Of a DNA stretch of 35,295 nucleotides, positions 15,481-23,824 are shown in pieces. How positions within the stretch are numbered: position 1 is the stretch's first letter; each line of letters starts with the position of its first letter. The notes beneath the pieces are model-generated. The model did not search any database. It was given only the letters and a program-made list of their open reading frames with translations, and was not told the DNA's origin. Made by a program: the position numbers and the translations under genes. The stretch is taken from assembly GCF_000723405.1 (NCBI RefSeq), contig NZ_CCAE010000047.1, positions 1 to 35,295 on the forward strand, read 5' to 3'. This DNA is from Hydrogenophaga intermedia. GTDB taxonomy: Bacteria; Pseudomonadota; Gammaproteobacteria; Burkholderiales; Burkholderiaceae_C.

Positions 15481-16299
15481 ATGGATACACTTGCGCGCGC
15501 CGTCACCGCCCACACCCCCATGGAAGAGAAGAGCCGACGAGGAATCCAGTCGATCGAGATCGGCAGCGCGCTGCTGCTGGAACTCGCGCGCAAGGTGCGG
15601 CCCGTGGCCTTGAAGGACCTGGCCAAGGCGGCGGGCATGACGGCGGGCAAGGCCCACCCGTACATGGTGAGCTTCCTCAAGGTGGGCTTCGTTTCGCAGA
15701 ACGACGCGGGGCAGTACGAACTGGGGCCGCTGGCGCTGCAACTCGGGCTCATCAAGCTGCAGCGCATGGACCCGGTGAAGGAAGCGTCCGCCGTGCTGGA
15801 GCAACTGGCGCACGCCACGGGGCAGAGCGTGGCGCTGGTGGTGTGGGGCAACCTGGGGCCCACCATCGTGCGCATGGAAGAACCCATCCAGCCGCTGCAC
15901 GTGAACCTGCGCACGGGCACCGTGATGTCGTTGACCAGCACGGCCACCGGCCGCCTGTTCGCGGCCTATCTGCCGCCCAAGGTGGTGGAACGCCTGCTGG
16001 CCGAAGACCTCGCGCGATCGAACTACGGCACCACGCCCACGCCGGTGCACACCATCCAGGACCTGGAACCCACGCTGGCCGAGATCCGCCAGCACGGCCT
16101 GTCGCGCACTCGCGGGCAGCCGATCCCGGGCATCGACGCGCTGTGCGCGCCGGTGTTCGACGCCGAGGGCCACATCGTGCTGGGCGTGCTGGTGATGGGG
16201 CCGTCGGCCACTTTCGACAGCGAGTGGAACGGCGGCATCGCCAAGCCCTTGCTGGCCTGCGCGGCCGAGATCACGCGGCGGGTGGGCGGGGCGAAGTAG
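15481..16299 (+). CDS. IclR-family transcriptional regulator
   Basis: The ATG at 15481 is preferred over the one at 15463 because AGGGA lies seven bases before it; the product then has 272 residues. An N-terminal winged helix-turn-helix (about 14-75: QSIEIGSALLLELARKV, DLAKAAGMTAGKAHPYMVSF) is followed by the IclR effector domain (about 85-265). Family landmarks there include SLTSTATGRLFAAYLP and the ligand-pocket region GIDALCAPVFDAEGHIVLGVLVMG. Being divergent from the flavoprotein/Liv operon with about 100 bp between, it probably controls that operon and itself in response to the imported compound. Confidence 0.88.
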   Translation: MDTLARAVTAHTPMEEKSRRGIQSIEIGSALLLELARKVRPVALKDLAKAAGMTAGKAHPYMVSFLKVGFVSQNDAGQYELGPLALQLGLIKLQRMDPVKEASAVLEQLAHATGQSVALVVWGNLGPTIVRMEEPIQPLHVNLRTGTVMSLTSTATGRLFAAYLPPKVVERLLAEDLARSNYGTTPTPVHTIQDLEPTLAEIRQHGLSRTRGQPIPGIDALCAPVFDAEGHIVLGVLVMGPSATFDSEWNGGIAKPLLACAAEITRRVGGAK

Positions 16300-16318
16300 G
16301 CCCCGCGGAAACAGCGGG
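16286..16318. terminator. Two mutually exclusive GC-rich stems between convergent genes
   Basis: GCGGGGC (16286-16292) pairs perfectly with GCCCCGC (16300-16306) around the IclR stop codon. The inner CCCGC (16302-16306) can instead pair with GCGGG (16314-16318). The structures sit between the 3' ends of the IclR gene and the minus-strand rod-like gene, so a bidirectional terminator is plausible, though there is no T-run. Confidence 0.4.
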
Positions 16319-16323
16319 CCGCC

Positions 16324-16626
16324 TCAGGCCTTCTCGTCCAGCCAGCGCCCCAGCGTGCGGTCCACCGTGGCCACCACCTTGGCGTTGGCCTTGAACAGCG
16401 CCGACGCGGCGATCTGGTCAACGACCTCCTCCTCCAGCGACACGCCTTCGCGCGTCGAGCGTTGCACGCGCGTGTCCACGCCGCCGCTGCCGGCGCGCGC
16501 GCTGGCCTGCACCTCCTGGCGGCGGAAACCCGGCGTCTGGGCATTGGCCACGTTGTGGGCGGAGGACTCCAGCCGCAGCGAGGCGGCTTGCAGACCGGAG
16601 GCGGCGGCGGAGAGCGCAGGGATCAT
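16324..16626 (-). CDS. Short flagellar basal-body rod/hook-family protein
   Basis: The 100-residue product begins MIPALSAAASGLQAASLRLE and contains SAHNVANAQTPGFRRQEV (22-39), the conserved N-terminal rod motif of FlgB/FlgC/FlgG/FlgE-type axial proteins. The C-terminal part (63-98: VSLEEEVVDQIAASALFKAN, then AKVVATVDRTLGRWLDE) is the matching axial C-terminal helix. Both terminal helices are present but the central domain is almost absent: FlgC is usually about 135-140 residues. AGGAG lies ten bases before the ATG. It is alone, not in a flagellar operon, but backs onto a chemoreceptor gene. It may be an accessory or decayed axial protein. Confidence 0.8.
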   Translation of the reverse strand: MIPALSAAASGLQAASLRLESSAHNVANAQTPGFRRQEVQASARAGSGGVDTRVQRSTREGVSLEEEVVDQIAASALFKANAKVVATVDRTLGRWLDEKA

Positions 16627-16761
16627 GGCGTGGGTGCTCCTGCCGGCCGTATCGGCCGCCCGCCGCAAGACTTGAGCGGCTGAGGCGAAGCGGCGATCGA
16701 TCCCCGCGTTTGGGCCCGGCGCCTGCCGCTTTTCCCACGCTCGGCTGTCGCCATGCCGATT

Positions 16762-16788
16762 CAAGATCCTCCATATCCGCGTCGATAT
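16762..16788 (+). promoter_or_regulatory. Possible FliA (sigma-28) promoter of the chemoreceptor gene
   Basis: CAAG (16762-16765), then 15 bp, then GTCGATAT (16781-16788) resembles the flagellar TAAA-N15-GCCGATAA pattern with some mismatches. It would give a leader of about 45 bases. An inverted repeat CATATC-N6-GATATG (16772-16789) overlaps the -10 side. Chemoreceptors are commonly FliA targets; the match is moderate. Confidence 0.35.
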
Positions 16789-16843
16789 GCGGAGCACGGC
16801 CGGCGCCGCCGGCCTTTCCCTGGATTCACACCGAGACCCCCGC

Positions 16844-18388
16844 ATGAAACTCAACGACCTCAAGGTCGGCAACCGCCTGGCCTTCGCTTTCGGATTGGTC
16901 CTGCTCATCACGGCCCTCATGTCGGGCATCGGCGTGTGGCGTCTGCAAGAACTGGCGCAGACCACGCAGCGGCTCACCACCGAAGAGAACGAAAAACTCC
17001 AGATGGCGGTGCGCTGGCGCCAGACCATCGACCTGAACTGGATCCGCACCCGTGCCGCGGCGCTCGACTCGGACACCAGCCGCATGAGTGAGTGGCAGGC
17101 CGCCATGGACAAGACCTCCCAGATCACGCTGGCTTCGCGCAAGCGCATCGTCGAACTGGAGCAGTCGGAGGAGGGCAAGCGCCTGATCGCGGGCATCGAC
17201 GCCGCGCGCGAGGGCTACCGCACGCCGCGCGCCAACCTGCTCAAGCAGCGTCTGGCGGGTGAAGACATCAGCGTCGCGCTGGATCGCGATCTGCGCCCGC
17301 TCGCCGACGCCTACCTCGACTCGATCGTCAAGCTGGAGGAGTTCCAGCAAGGCAACTACGACAAGTCCCTGGCCGAGGCCACCGCCAACGCGGCGCAAGG
17401 CCGCAACATCCTGATCGCGGGCGGCGTGCTGGCCCTGCTCATCGGTGCCGCCGCCGCCTTCGTGCTGAGCCGCTCCATCACCGGGCCGCTGCGCCAGGCC
17501 GCCGACAGCGCGCGCCGCATCGCCGAGGGCGACCTCACCAACCGCATCCACATCGATGGCCGCGACGAAGCCGCACAACTGCTGCAGGCCCTGAAGGGCA
17601 TGCAGGACAACCTGGCCCATGTGGTCTCCAACGTGCGCGGCAACGCCGAGGGCGTGGCCTCGGCCAGCACGCAGATCGCGCAGGGCAACCAGGACCTGTC
17701 GGCCCGCACCGAGCAGCAGGCCTCGGCGCTGGAGGAAACCGCGGCGTCCATGGAGCAATTGAGTTCCACCGTGCGCCTGAACGCCGACAACGCGCAGCAG
17801 GCCAACCAGCTCGCGATGAGCGCCTCGACCGTGGCCTCGCAGGGCGGCGAGGTGGTCGCCCGCGTGGTGGACACGATGAAGGGCATCAACGACAGCTCGC
17901 GCCGCATCGCCGACATCATCAGCGTGATCGACGGCATCGCGTTCCAGACCAACATCCTGGCGCTCAACGCCGCCGTGGAAGCGGCGCGCGCGGGCGAGCA
18001 GGGCCGCGGCTTCGCGGTGGTGGCCGGTGAGGTGCGCAACCTCGCGCAGCGCAGCGCCGAGGCGGCCAAGGAAATCAAAGGCCTCATCACCGACAGCGTG
18101 GAGCGTGTGGAGCAGGGCTCGGCCCTGGTGGACCAGGCCGGCGCGACCATGAGCGAGGTGGTGGCCAGCATCCGCCGCGTGACCGACATCGTGGGCGAGA
18201 TCAGCGCCGCCAGCAGCGAGCAGAGCTCGGGCGTGGCGCAAGTGGGCGAGGCCGTGACGCAGATGGACCAGGCCACGCAGCAGAACGCGGCGCTGGTCGA
18301 AGAAAGCGCGGCCGCCGCCTCCAGCCTGAAGACGCAGGCCGCGCAGATGGTCGAGTCGGTGGCGGTGTTCCGGTTGCCGCGCGCTTGA
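16844..18388 (+). CDS. Methyl-accepting chemotaxis protein
   Basis: I start at MKLNDLKVGNRLAFAFG (16844); the open frame from 16787 adds an unlikely leader. The 514-residue receptor has TM1 at about 12-32, a periplasmic four-helix-bundle type sensor (33-187), TM2 at 188-209, a HAMP domain (about 211-263) and a cytoplasmic signalling domain. The hairpin tip IAFQTNILALNAAVEAARAG is at 365-384, and EVRNLAQRSAEAAKEIK (396-412) follows. The C-terminus ends VAVFRLPRA without the NWETF-type tether for CheR. It relays a periplasmic stimulus to CheA/CheW. The ligand is unknown; the gene lies between two uptake/catabolic operons, so one of their substrates is a reasonable guess. Confidence 0.93.
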   Translation: MKLNDLKVGNRLAFAFGLVLLITALMSGIGVWRLQELAQTTQRLTTEENEKLQMAVRWRQTIDLNWIRTRAAALDSDTSRMSEWQAAMDKTSQITLASRKRIVELEQSEEGKRLIAGIDAAREGYRTPRANLLKQRLAGEDISVALDRDLRPLADAYLDSIVKLEEFQQGNYDKSLAEATANAAQGRNILIAGGVLALLIGAAAAFVLSRSITGPLRQAADSARRIAEGDLTNRIHIDGRDEAAQLLQALKGMQDNLAHVVSNVRGNAEGVASASTQIAQGNQDLSARTEQQASALEETAASMEQLSSTVRLNADNAQQANQLAMSASTVASQGGEVVARVVDTMKGINDSSRRIADIISVIDGIAFQTNILALNAAVEAARAGEQGRGFAVVAGEVRNLAQRSAEAAKEIKGLITDSVERVEQGSALVDQAGATMSEVVASIRRVTDIVGEISAASSEQSSGVAQVGEAVTQMDQATQQNAALVEESAAAASSLKTQAAQMVESVAVFRLPRA

Positions 18389-18394
18389 GGGCCG

Positions 18395-18415
18395 CGCGGC
18401 GGGCATCACGCCGCG
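18395..18415. terminator. Hairpin between convergent chemoreceptor and hydantoinase genes
   Basis: CGCGGCG (18395-18401) pairs perfectly with CGCCGCG (18409-18415) over a 7-nt loop. The stem includes the hydantoinase stop codon (18406-18408). It is the only structure in the 17-bp gap between two convergent genes and has no T-run, so it is a plausible but weak bidirectional terminator. Confidence 0.35.
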
Positions 18416-19854
18416 GGTGAATGGGTCGAATCGGGCCGGGCCGGCAGCAGGCTCGGCCGACCACAGCGCAGGTAGCGGCCCTGGCCAAGGCGCGGGTGGA
18501 AATCCTGCCCGTCCCAGACCACTTCGCCGCTGGCGATGGTGACCCCCGGCCAGGCGCGCAGGGTCATGCCTTCATAGGGCGTGTAATCCACCGCGTGGTG
18601 CAGGGCGGCATTGCGCACGGTGCGTTCGCCTTCGTCCCAGATCACCAGGTCGGCGTCGCCGCCAATGGCGATGCTGCCTTTGCGCGGATGCAGGCCATAG
18701 GCTTTGGCGGGGTTGGTGGCCGTGAGTTCGACGAAGCGCTGCAGCGTGATGCGCCCGCCCAGCACACCCTCCGAGTACAGCAGCGGCATGCGCGTTTCGA
18801 TGCCGGGAATGCCGTTCGGGATGTGCTGGAACGCCACCTCTTCGCCATTCGGCTTCTTGCCCTCGGTGCCCTCGTAGCGAAAGGGCGCGTGGTCGGAGGA
18901 GAACACGGTGAACAGGCCATCGGCCAGGCCATCCCAGATCACCTGCTGGTTCTGCTTGTCCCTCGGCGGCGGGCTGCACACGCAGCGCGCGCCCTTGTAG
19001 CTGTCGTCGATGCCCAGGTCCTCGGCCGTGAGAAAGAGGTACTGCGGGCACGTCTCGGCGAACACCTTCAGGCCCTGGGCGCGCGCCCAGCGGATCTGCT
19101 CCACCGCTTCGCGGCCCGAGACGTGCACGATCAGGATGGGCACGTCGATCAGCTCGGCCAGCGAAATGGCGCGGTGCGTGGCCTCGCGCTCCACCAGCAT
19201 GGGCCGCGCGTGCGCGTGAAAGCGCGGCGCGGTGCGGCCCGCCGCTTCCAGGCGGCGCGTCAGCCAGGCGATGCAGTCGGCGTTCTCCGCGTGGATCATG
19301 GCCATGGCGTCGTGGCGCCGCGCGAGTTCCAGCAGGTCCAGGATCTGACCATCGTCGAGCTTGAGGTCGTCGTAGGTCATGTAGATCTTGAACGAGGTGT
19401 AGCCCTCGCGGATCAGCTCGGGCAGCTCGCGCGTCAGCACCTCGGGCGTGGGGTCGCTCACGATCAGGTGGAAGGCGTGATCGAGGTGCGCCCGGCCCTC
19501 GGCGCGCGCGTGGTAGTCGTTCACCGCGGCACGCAGGGACTGGCCCTTGGCCTGCGCCGCGAAGGGAATGACGGTGGTGGTACCGCCACAGGCCGCGGCG
19601 CGCGTGCCGCTGTCGAAGTCGTCGGCCATGCGCACCGGTGGCGCCATGGGCTGGTCGAGGTGGCAATGGGCGTCCACACCGCCGGGCGTGACCACCCGAC
19701 CCGCAGCGTCGATCTCTCGCACACCAGCGGCGAGGCGCTGGCCCAGCTGCTGGATCACGCCGTCGCGGATGCCGATGTCGCTGGTGAAGCAGTCAGCGGC
19801 GGTGGCCACGCGGGCGTGGCGGATCACCAGGTCGAAGTCGGGGCGTTCGCTCAT
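18406..19854 (-). CDS. Dihydropyrimidinase/hydantoinase-family cyclic amidohydrolase
   Basis: The 482-residue product starts at the ATG of 19854, which overlaps the stop of the racemase-like gene (ATGA). Metal ligands of the family are all visible: H63/H65 (DAHCHLD), the carboxylated Lys156 (SFKIYMTYDD), H188 (MIHAEN), H244 (LIVHVSG) and D321 (SSDHAPF). GGTTTVIPF and the C-terminal HPRKGSIAIGGDADLVIWD are also typical. It opens a cyclic imide or ureide ring (dihydropyrimidine, hydantoin or similar) to the N-carbamoyl acid. It is the last gene of the TRAP operon. No N-carbamoylase is encoded nearby, so the product must be finished by an enzyme elsewhere or be the end product. Confidence 0.9.
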   Translation of the reverse strand: MSERPDFDLVIRHARVATAADCFTSDIGIRDGVIQQLGQRLAAGVREIDAAGRVVTPGGVDAHCHLDQPMAPPVRMADDFDSGTRAAACGGTTTVIPFAAQAKGQSLRAAVNDYHARAEGRAHLDHAFHLIVSDPTPEVLTRELPELIREGYTSFKIYMTYDDLKLDDGQILDLLELARRHDAMAMIHAENADCIAWLTRRLEAAGRTAPRFHAHARPMLVEREATHRAISLAELIDVPILIVHVSGREAVEQIRWARAQGLKVFAETCPQYLFLTAEDLGIDDSYKGARCVCSPPPRDKQNQQVIWDGLADGLFTVFSSDHAPFRYEGTEGKKPNGEEVAFQHIPNGIPGIETRMPLLYSEGVLGGRITLQRFVELTATNPAKAYGLHPRKGSIAIGGDADLVIWDEGERTVRNAALHHAVDYTPYEGMTLRAWPGVTIASGEVVWDGQDFHPRLGQGRYLRCGRPSLLPARPDSTHSPAA

Positions 19855-20597
19855 GGCTGGCGCCCCATCAGCAGCGCCAGGCCGCCGCTCAACCCCTGGT
19901 GCGCCTTGGCGGGCGGAGGCGACAACGCCCCGCTGCGTCGCGGCTCGTAGCCGGCGCGGCCCAGGGCCTCGGCCATGCGGATCGCGCTGCCCACGCCATC
20001 GATGAGGGGCACGGGCACCTGATCGGCGATCTCGCGCGCCAAACCCGCCAGCGGTGCGCCGGCCAGGATGATGCTGTCCGCGCCATCCTGCTCCACGCAG
20101 CTCAGGCACATCTCGCGCAGCACGTCGCGCGCTTCGTGCTGCACGGTGCCCACGCTGGCGAAGCCCTGCTTGAGCCCGCGGTAGCCGGTCATGCGCGAGG
20201 ACAGGCCCAGTTGTTCCACGGTCTGCACGTACCAGGCACCGATGCGCTGCGAGATGCCCACGATGGCGAAGCGCCCACCCAGCAGGAAGGCCGCGGCCAC
20301 CGCGGACTCGGTGAGGCCCACGACAGGGATGTCGAGCAGTTCCTTGGCGGCTGCCACGCCGGGGTCGCCGAAGGCGGCGATCACGGCCGCATCGTGCCCG
20401 GCCTGCTGTTGCGCCAGCAGTTGCAGCGAGGCGTAGGCGCCGACCGCGGCTTCGCCGGGCGTCTCGATGTAGGCCACGCCGAACGGCGCGGTGGCCATGG
20501 TGATCCGCGTATCCGGCAGGGCCGCGCGACGGGCCTCGCTGTGGATCAGGTCCGTGACGCTTTGGGAAATGTTGGGGTTGATGACGAGGATGTTCAA
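19851..20597 (-). CDS. Asp/Glu/hydantoin racemase-family protein lacking the expected catalytic cysteines
   Basis: The start is the TTG at 20597 (MNILVINPNISQSVTDLI): CGGAG precedes it by seven bases, and it overlaps the upstream stop as TTGA. The in-frame extension to 21230 lies over another gene. The 248-residue product matches the hydantoin-racemase group: NPNIS at the N-terminus, AAFGDPG (74-80), GLTESAVAAA, FAIVG and SIILAGAPLAG (175-185). In characterised members a Cys lies near position 76 and another near 181. Here these positions are Ala/Phe and Gly/Ala; the only cysteines are in MCLSC (164-167). It may be catalytically altered or use another mechanism. It sits between the deaminase-like and hydantoinase genes and is translationally coupled to both. 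Confidence 0.8.
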   Translation of the reverse strand: MNILVINPNISQSVTDLIHSEARRAALPDTRITMATAPFGVAYIETPGEAAVGAYASLQLLAQQQAGHDAAVIAAFGDPGVAAAKELLDIPVVGLTESAVAAAFLLGGRFAIVGISQRIGAWYVQTVEQLGLSSRMTGYRGLKQGFASVGTVQHEARDVLREMCLSCVEQDGADSIILAGAPLAGLAREIADQVPVPLIDGVGSAIRMAEALGRAGYEPRRSGALSPPPAKAHQGLSGGLALLMGRQP

Positions 20598-21982
20598 GCG
20601 TGTCTCCGGGGCTCGACTTGCGCGCGCGCCCGCTCCCACAAGGCGGCCGCCGCCGCTTGGGCGTCGGCCAGGATGCTGTCTTGGTCGACGCGCAGGGCGC
20701 GACCGCCTTCCACCACGATCTCGCCGTGCACCAGCACCATGGCCACGTCGCGGCCCTGGCCGGTGTGCACCAGGTTGCCCAGCGGGTTGATGCAGGGCAC
20801 CAGGTGCGGGCGGCGCATGTCCACGCAGACCATGTCGGCCAGCTTGCCCGCCTCCAGGCTGCCCAGGTGATCGCCCAGGCCCATGGCGTGCGCGCCGTTC
20901 CAGGTGGCCATGCGCAGCATGTCCGCCGGCTGCCAGCCCTCGTCGATGCCACCCGTCTGTATGCGCCCCAGGTTCAGGGCCCATCGCATGACCTCGATCA
21001 TGTCGGCGTGCATGTTGTCGGTGGCCAGCGCGAGGCGGATGCCGGCGTCCTGCATGGCGCGCGTGGGCGCGATGCGCCCGCCCGTGGCGTTGCCCTTGGG
21101 CACGTGCGCGAGGTTCATGCCGGCCGCACCGGCCCGCCGCATGTCGGACTCGCTCATGTACATGCCGTGCGCGGCGATCAGCGAAGGGCCGAGCAGGCCG
21201 GTCTGTTCCAGCAGCTCGCAGGGCGTGCAACCGTCGCGCTCCTGCACGCGCTGGTTCTCCATGCGGCTTTGCGACAGGTGCGTGGTGACCACGCCGCCGT
21301 GGCGCTCGCGGTGGTCCGCCACCTGGCGCAGCAGGCCGCGCGAGCAGGTATCGGGCGCGTGCGGCGTGAGGTGCACGCCGGTGCGGCCTTCGGGTCCGCC
21401 GTGCCAGCGCGCGTGCAGGGCGAGGGCCTCGCCCAGGGTGCGTTCACCGATGGCCTCGTCGTGCCGCCACTCGCCCAGGTGCACGCGCGAGAAGTCCACG
21501 TCGTGGATGCGGCCGCAGGCGTAGGCGCGCAGGCCCACGTCGGCCATGGCCGGCAGGGTCAGGTCGGCGTGCACGTAGCTGTCGTTGATGACGGTGGAGC
21601 CGAACATCAGGGCCTCCAGCGCGCCCAGGCGCGCCAGGGCCACGGCCTCGTCCGGCGTGACCTCGTGGCCGTGGGGCACGCCGGGCGTGTAGGCCGGCGC
21701 GAAGCCCATGTCCTCGGCCACGCCGCGCACCATGGTCAGGATGGTGTGGGTGTGCACGTTGACGAAGCCCGGCAGCACCAGATGGCCGCCGAGATCGATG
21801 GTGCGGCGCGCGGCCGTGCGCGGCGCGTCGGCCGCGCCCGCCACGAAGGCGATGCGTGGGCCGGCGATGCCGATCACCGCGTTCTCGATCACCTCCAGTT
21901 GCGGGCGCGTGTGCACCACGGTGGCACCCGTGATCAGCAGGTCCAGCGGCCCCGTGGTCTTCATTGATGGGTCTGGCGTCAT
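20594..21982 (-). CDS. Amidohydrolase-superfamily protein of the deaminase/chlorohydrolase (TrzN/AtzA/SsnA-like) group
   Basis: I choose the ATG at 21982 (MTPDPSMKTTG), six bases after AAGGA. The product has 462 residues. Metal-binding signatures are NVHTHT (H77/H79), HLSQSRMEN, AAHGMYM and ATDNMHAD, in the order expected for the deaminase/chlorohydrolase branch, whose usual reaction is hydrolytic loss of NH3 or a leaving group from a heterocycle. The C-terminal GSLEAGKLADMVCVDM closes the small beta-sandwich. Its ATG is ten bases after the dctM stop and its stop overlaps the racemase-like TTG. In this operon it could convert an imino or amino heterocycle into the cyclic ureide that the hydantoinase opens (inference). 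Confidence 0.85.
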   Translation of the reverse strand: MTPDPSMKTTGPLDLLITGATVVHTRPQLEVIENAVIGIAGPRIAFVAGAADAPRTAARRTIDLGGHLVLPGFVNVHTHTILTMVRGVAEDMGFAPAYTPGVPHGHEVTPDEAVALARLGALEALMFGSTVINDSYVHADLTLPAMADVGLRAYACGRIHDVDFSRVHLGEWRHDEAIGERTLGEALALHARWHGGPEGRTGVHLTPHAPDTCSRGLLRQVADHRERHGGVVTTHLSQSRMENQRVQERDGCTPCELLEQTGLLGPSLIAAHGMYMSESDMRRAGAAGMNLAHVPKGNATGGRIAPTRAMQDAGIRLALATDNMHADMIEVMRWALNLGRIQTGGIDEGWQPADMLRMATWNGAHAMGLGDHLGSLEAGKLADMVCVDMRRPHLVPCINPLGNLVHTGQGRDVAMVLVHGEIVVEGGRALRVDQDSILADAQAAAAALWERARAQVEPRRHA

Positions 21983-21992
21983 GCCCATTCCT

Positions 21993-23273
21993 TCAGAAGC
22001 CCAGCGCACGCGGCAGCGCCGTGACGATGGACGGGAATGCCACGCACAGCAACAGCATCGCGAACTGGAAGATCACGAAGGGCATGGCCTCGCGGATGAT
22101 CGCCCCCATGGGCACGCGCGTAATGCCGCTCATCACGAAGAACAGCACCCCCACCGGCGGCGTCATCATGCCGATCACCAGGTTGAACATGAACAGGAAG
22201 CCGAACCACAGCGGGTCCAGGCCGAAGGCATCGGCGATCGGCACGAACAGCGGCACCAGCATGATGTAGGCCGCGTTCGATTCCATGAACATGCCCACCA
22301 CCACCAGCAGCAGCATGGTCAGCAGCACGAACACCATGGGGTCTGAGGTCATGCCCTTGACCCAGTCGGCCATCTGCTGCGGCACCATGTCGATGGTGAG
22401 CAGGAAAGTCACGGTGGCGGCCAGCGCGATCAGAGCGCCCACCATCGAGGCCGTGACGGCCGCGCGGAACAGGCAGCCCGGCAGGTCCGACAGCTTGAGC
22501 TTGCGCGTGACCAGCAGGCCCACCAGCCCCGAATAGACCACCGCGATGGCCGCGCCCTCGGTGGCCGTGAACACGCCGCCGATGATGCCGCCCACCACGA
22601 TGATGGGCATGAACAGGATGAGGTGCGCCTTGCGGAACTGCTGCCAGGCGTTGCGCGCGCTGAAGGCCTCGCCCGTGGGCGGGTACTTCCGCTTCCAGGA
22701 GATGAAGCTGGCGATGCCGATGAAGCCCAGCGCGAGCAGGATGCCAGGCACGATGCCGGCCATGAACAGCCCGCCCACCGACACCGACGAGCCCGCCATC
22801 AGCGCGTAGACGATCATGGCGTTGGACGGCGGGATCACCGGCCCCAGGTTGGCGGCCGAGGCGATCACCGCGCAGTTGTAGCTGTCGGGGTAGTGCTTGC
22901 GCAGCGCGGGCACCAGGGCGCTGCCCAGGGCGCTGGCCGATGCCACCGCCGCGCCGCTGACCGAGGCCAGGATGGTGCCCGCGATGATGGTCACGTGGGC
23001 CAGGCCCCCGTGCACGCGGCCGACCAGGCTGTTGGCGAAGGCCACCAGCCGCTCCATCATGCCGGCCTTGACCATCAGCTCGCCGGCCAGCATGAACAGG
23101 GGAATGGCCATCAGCGGGAAGTTGTCCACCGCGTGCAGCATGCGCTGGGCCATCATCACCAGCTCGAAGTCGGCGGCGTACAGGGCCGCGAGGGAGGCGA
23201 AGCCCAGCGCGAACGCCAGGGGCATGCCCGCCAAGGCGAGCACGCAGAAGACGGCGATCACCAACCAGGTCAT
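21993..23273 (-). CDS. dctM: TRAP transporter large permease (DctM/SiaM large-subunit family)
   Basis: The 426-residue protein begins MTWLVIAVFCVLALAGMPLA at 23273, overlapping the small-subunit stop as ATGA. It has about twelve hydrophobic segments and the DctM landmarks FPLMAIPLFMLAGELM, TIIAGTILASVSGAAVASAS, AANLGPVIPPSNAMIVY and TATEGAAIAVVYSG. It is the Na+-coupled transport subunit of a tripartite TRAP importer with DctP and DctQ encoded immediately upstream. The symbol is a family name only; the substrate is probably the cyclic compound handled by the downstream hydrolases. Confidence 0.92.
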   Translation of the reverse strand: MTWLVIAVFCVLALAGMPLAFALGFASLAALYAADFELVMMAQRMLHAVDNFPLMAIPLFMLAGELMVKAGMMERLVAFANSLVGRVHGGLAHVTIIAGTILASVSGAAVASASALGSALVPALRKHYPDSYNCAVIASAANLGPVIPPSNAMIVYALMAGSSVSVGGLFMAGIVPGILLALGFIGIASFISWKRKYPPTGEAFSARNAWQQFRKAHLILFMPIIVVGGIIGGVFTATEGAAIAVVYSGLVGLLVTRKLKLSDLPGCLFRAAVTASMVGALIALAATVTFLLTIDMVPQQMADWVKGMTSDPMVFVLLTMLLLVVVGMFMESNAAYIMLVPLFVPIADAFGLDPLWFGFLFMFNLVIGMMTPPVGVLFFVMSGITRVPMGAIIREAMPFVIFQFAMLLLCVAFPSIVTALPRALGF

Positions 23274-23824
23274 GACAGCCTTCCTTCCCAGATGCGCGGG
23301 CCCAGCCAGGCGTGCAGCACCAGGTGGACGAACGAGTGGGCCGCGCAGACGAGCACGGCGACGTAGTAGATGCCGGCCGTGATGGGCAGGGTGGGCATGA
23401 GCTCCTGCCACTTGTCCTGCGTGGCCACCCAGGCAGCCCAGAAGATCGCCGCCATCAGCACCGCGCTGGCCACGCTCACGAGGCGGAACAGCCGGTCCTT
23501 GTTGCGCGGCGACAGGTTCATCACCAGCAGGTCGATGCCGACGTGCACCGCGTACTTGATGCCGTGCGGAATCGCCAGGAAGATGACCCAGACGAAGAAC
23601 AGGCGCGAGACCTCGTCGGCCGAGTCGATGGACGAGCTCAGCACGTAGCGCCAGAACACCTGCAGGGACACCATCAGCGTCATCGCGGCCATGGCCAGCA
23701 CGATCACGACCATGGACGCGCGGTCGAAGGCCTCGACCACGCGCCGGATGGCGGGCCAGACCGGCGGCAGGCCGCCGTCGCCGGGTGGGGGAGCCGCGTC
23801 TGCGGCAGGGGCCCCCTGCGTCAC
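23270..23824 (-). CDS. dctQ: TRAP transporter small permease (DctQ family)
   Basis: The 184-residue protein has four membrane helices after a Pro/Gly/Ala-rich N-terminus of about 30 residues. The family motif SLQVFWRYVLSSSIDSADEV, followed by SRLFFVWVIFLA, is clear. The start is a GTG at 23824 that overlaps the dctP stop as GTGA. The N-terminal 20 residues are low-complexity, and a later internal start cannot be excluded, but the coupling favours this one. It pairs with DctM. Confidence 0.88.
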   Translation of the reverse strand: MTQGAPAADAAPPPGDGGLPPVWPAIRRVVEAFDRASMVVIVLAMAAMTLMVSLQVFWRYVLSSSIDSADEVSRLFFVWVIFLAIPHGIKYAVHVGIDLLVMNLSPRNKDRLFRLVSVASAVLMAAIFWAAWVATQDKWQELMPTLPITAGIYYVAVLVCAAHSFVHLVLHAWLGPRIWEGRLS

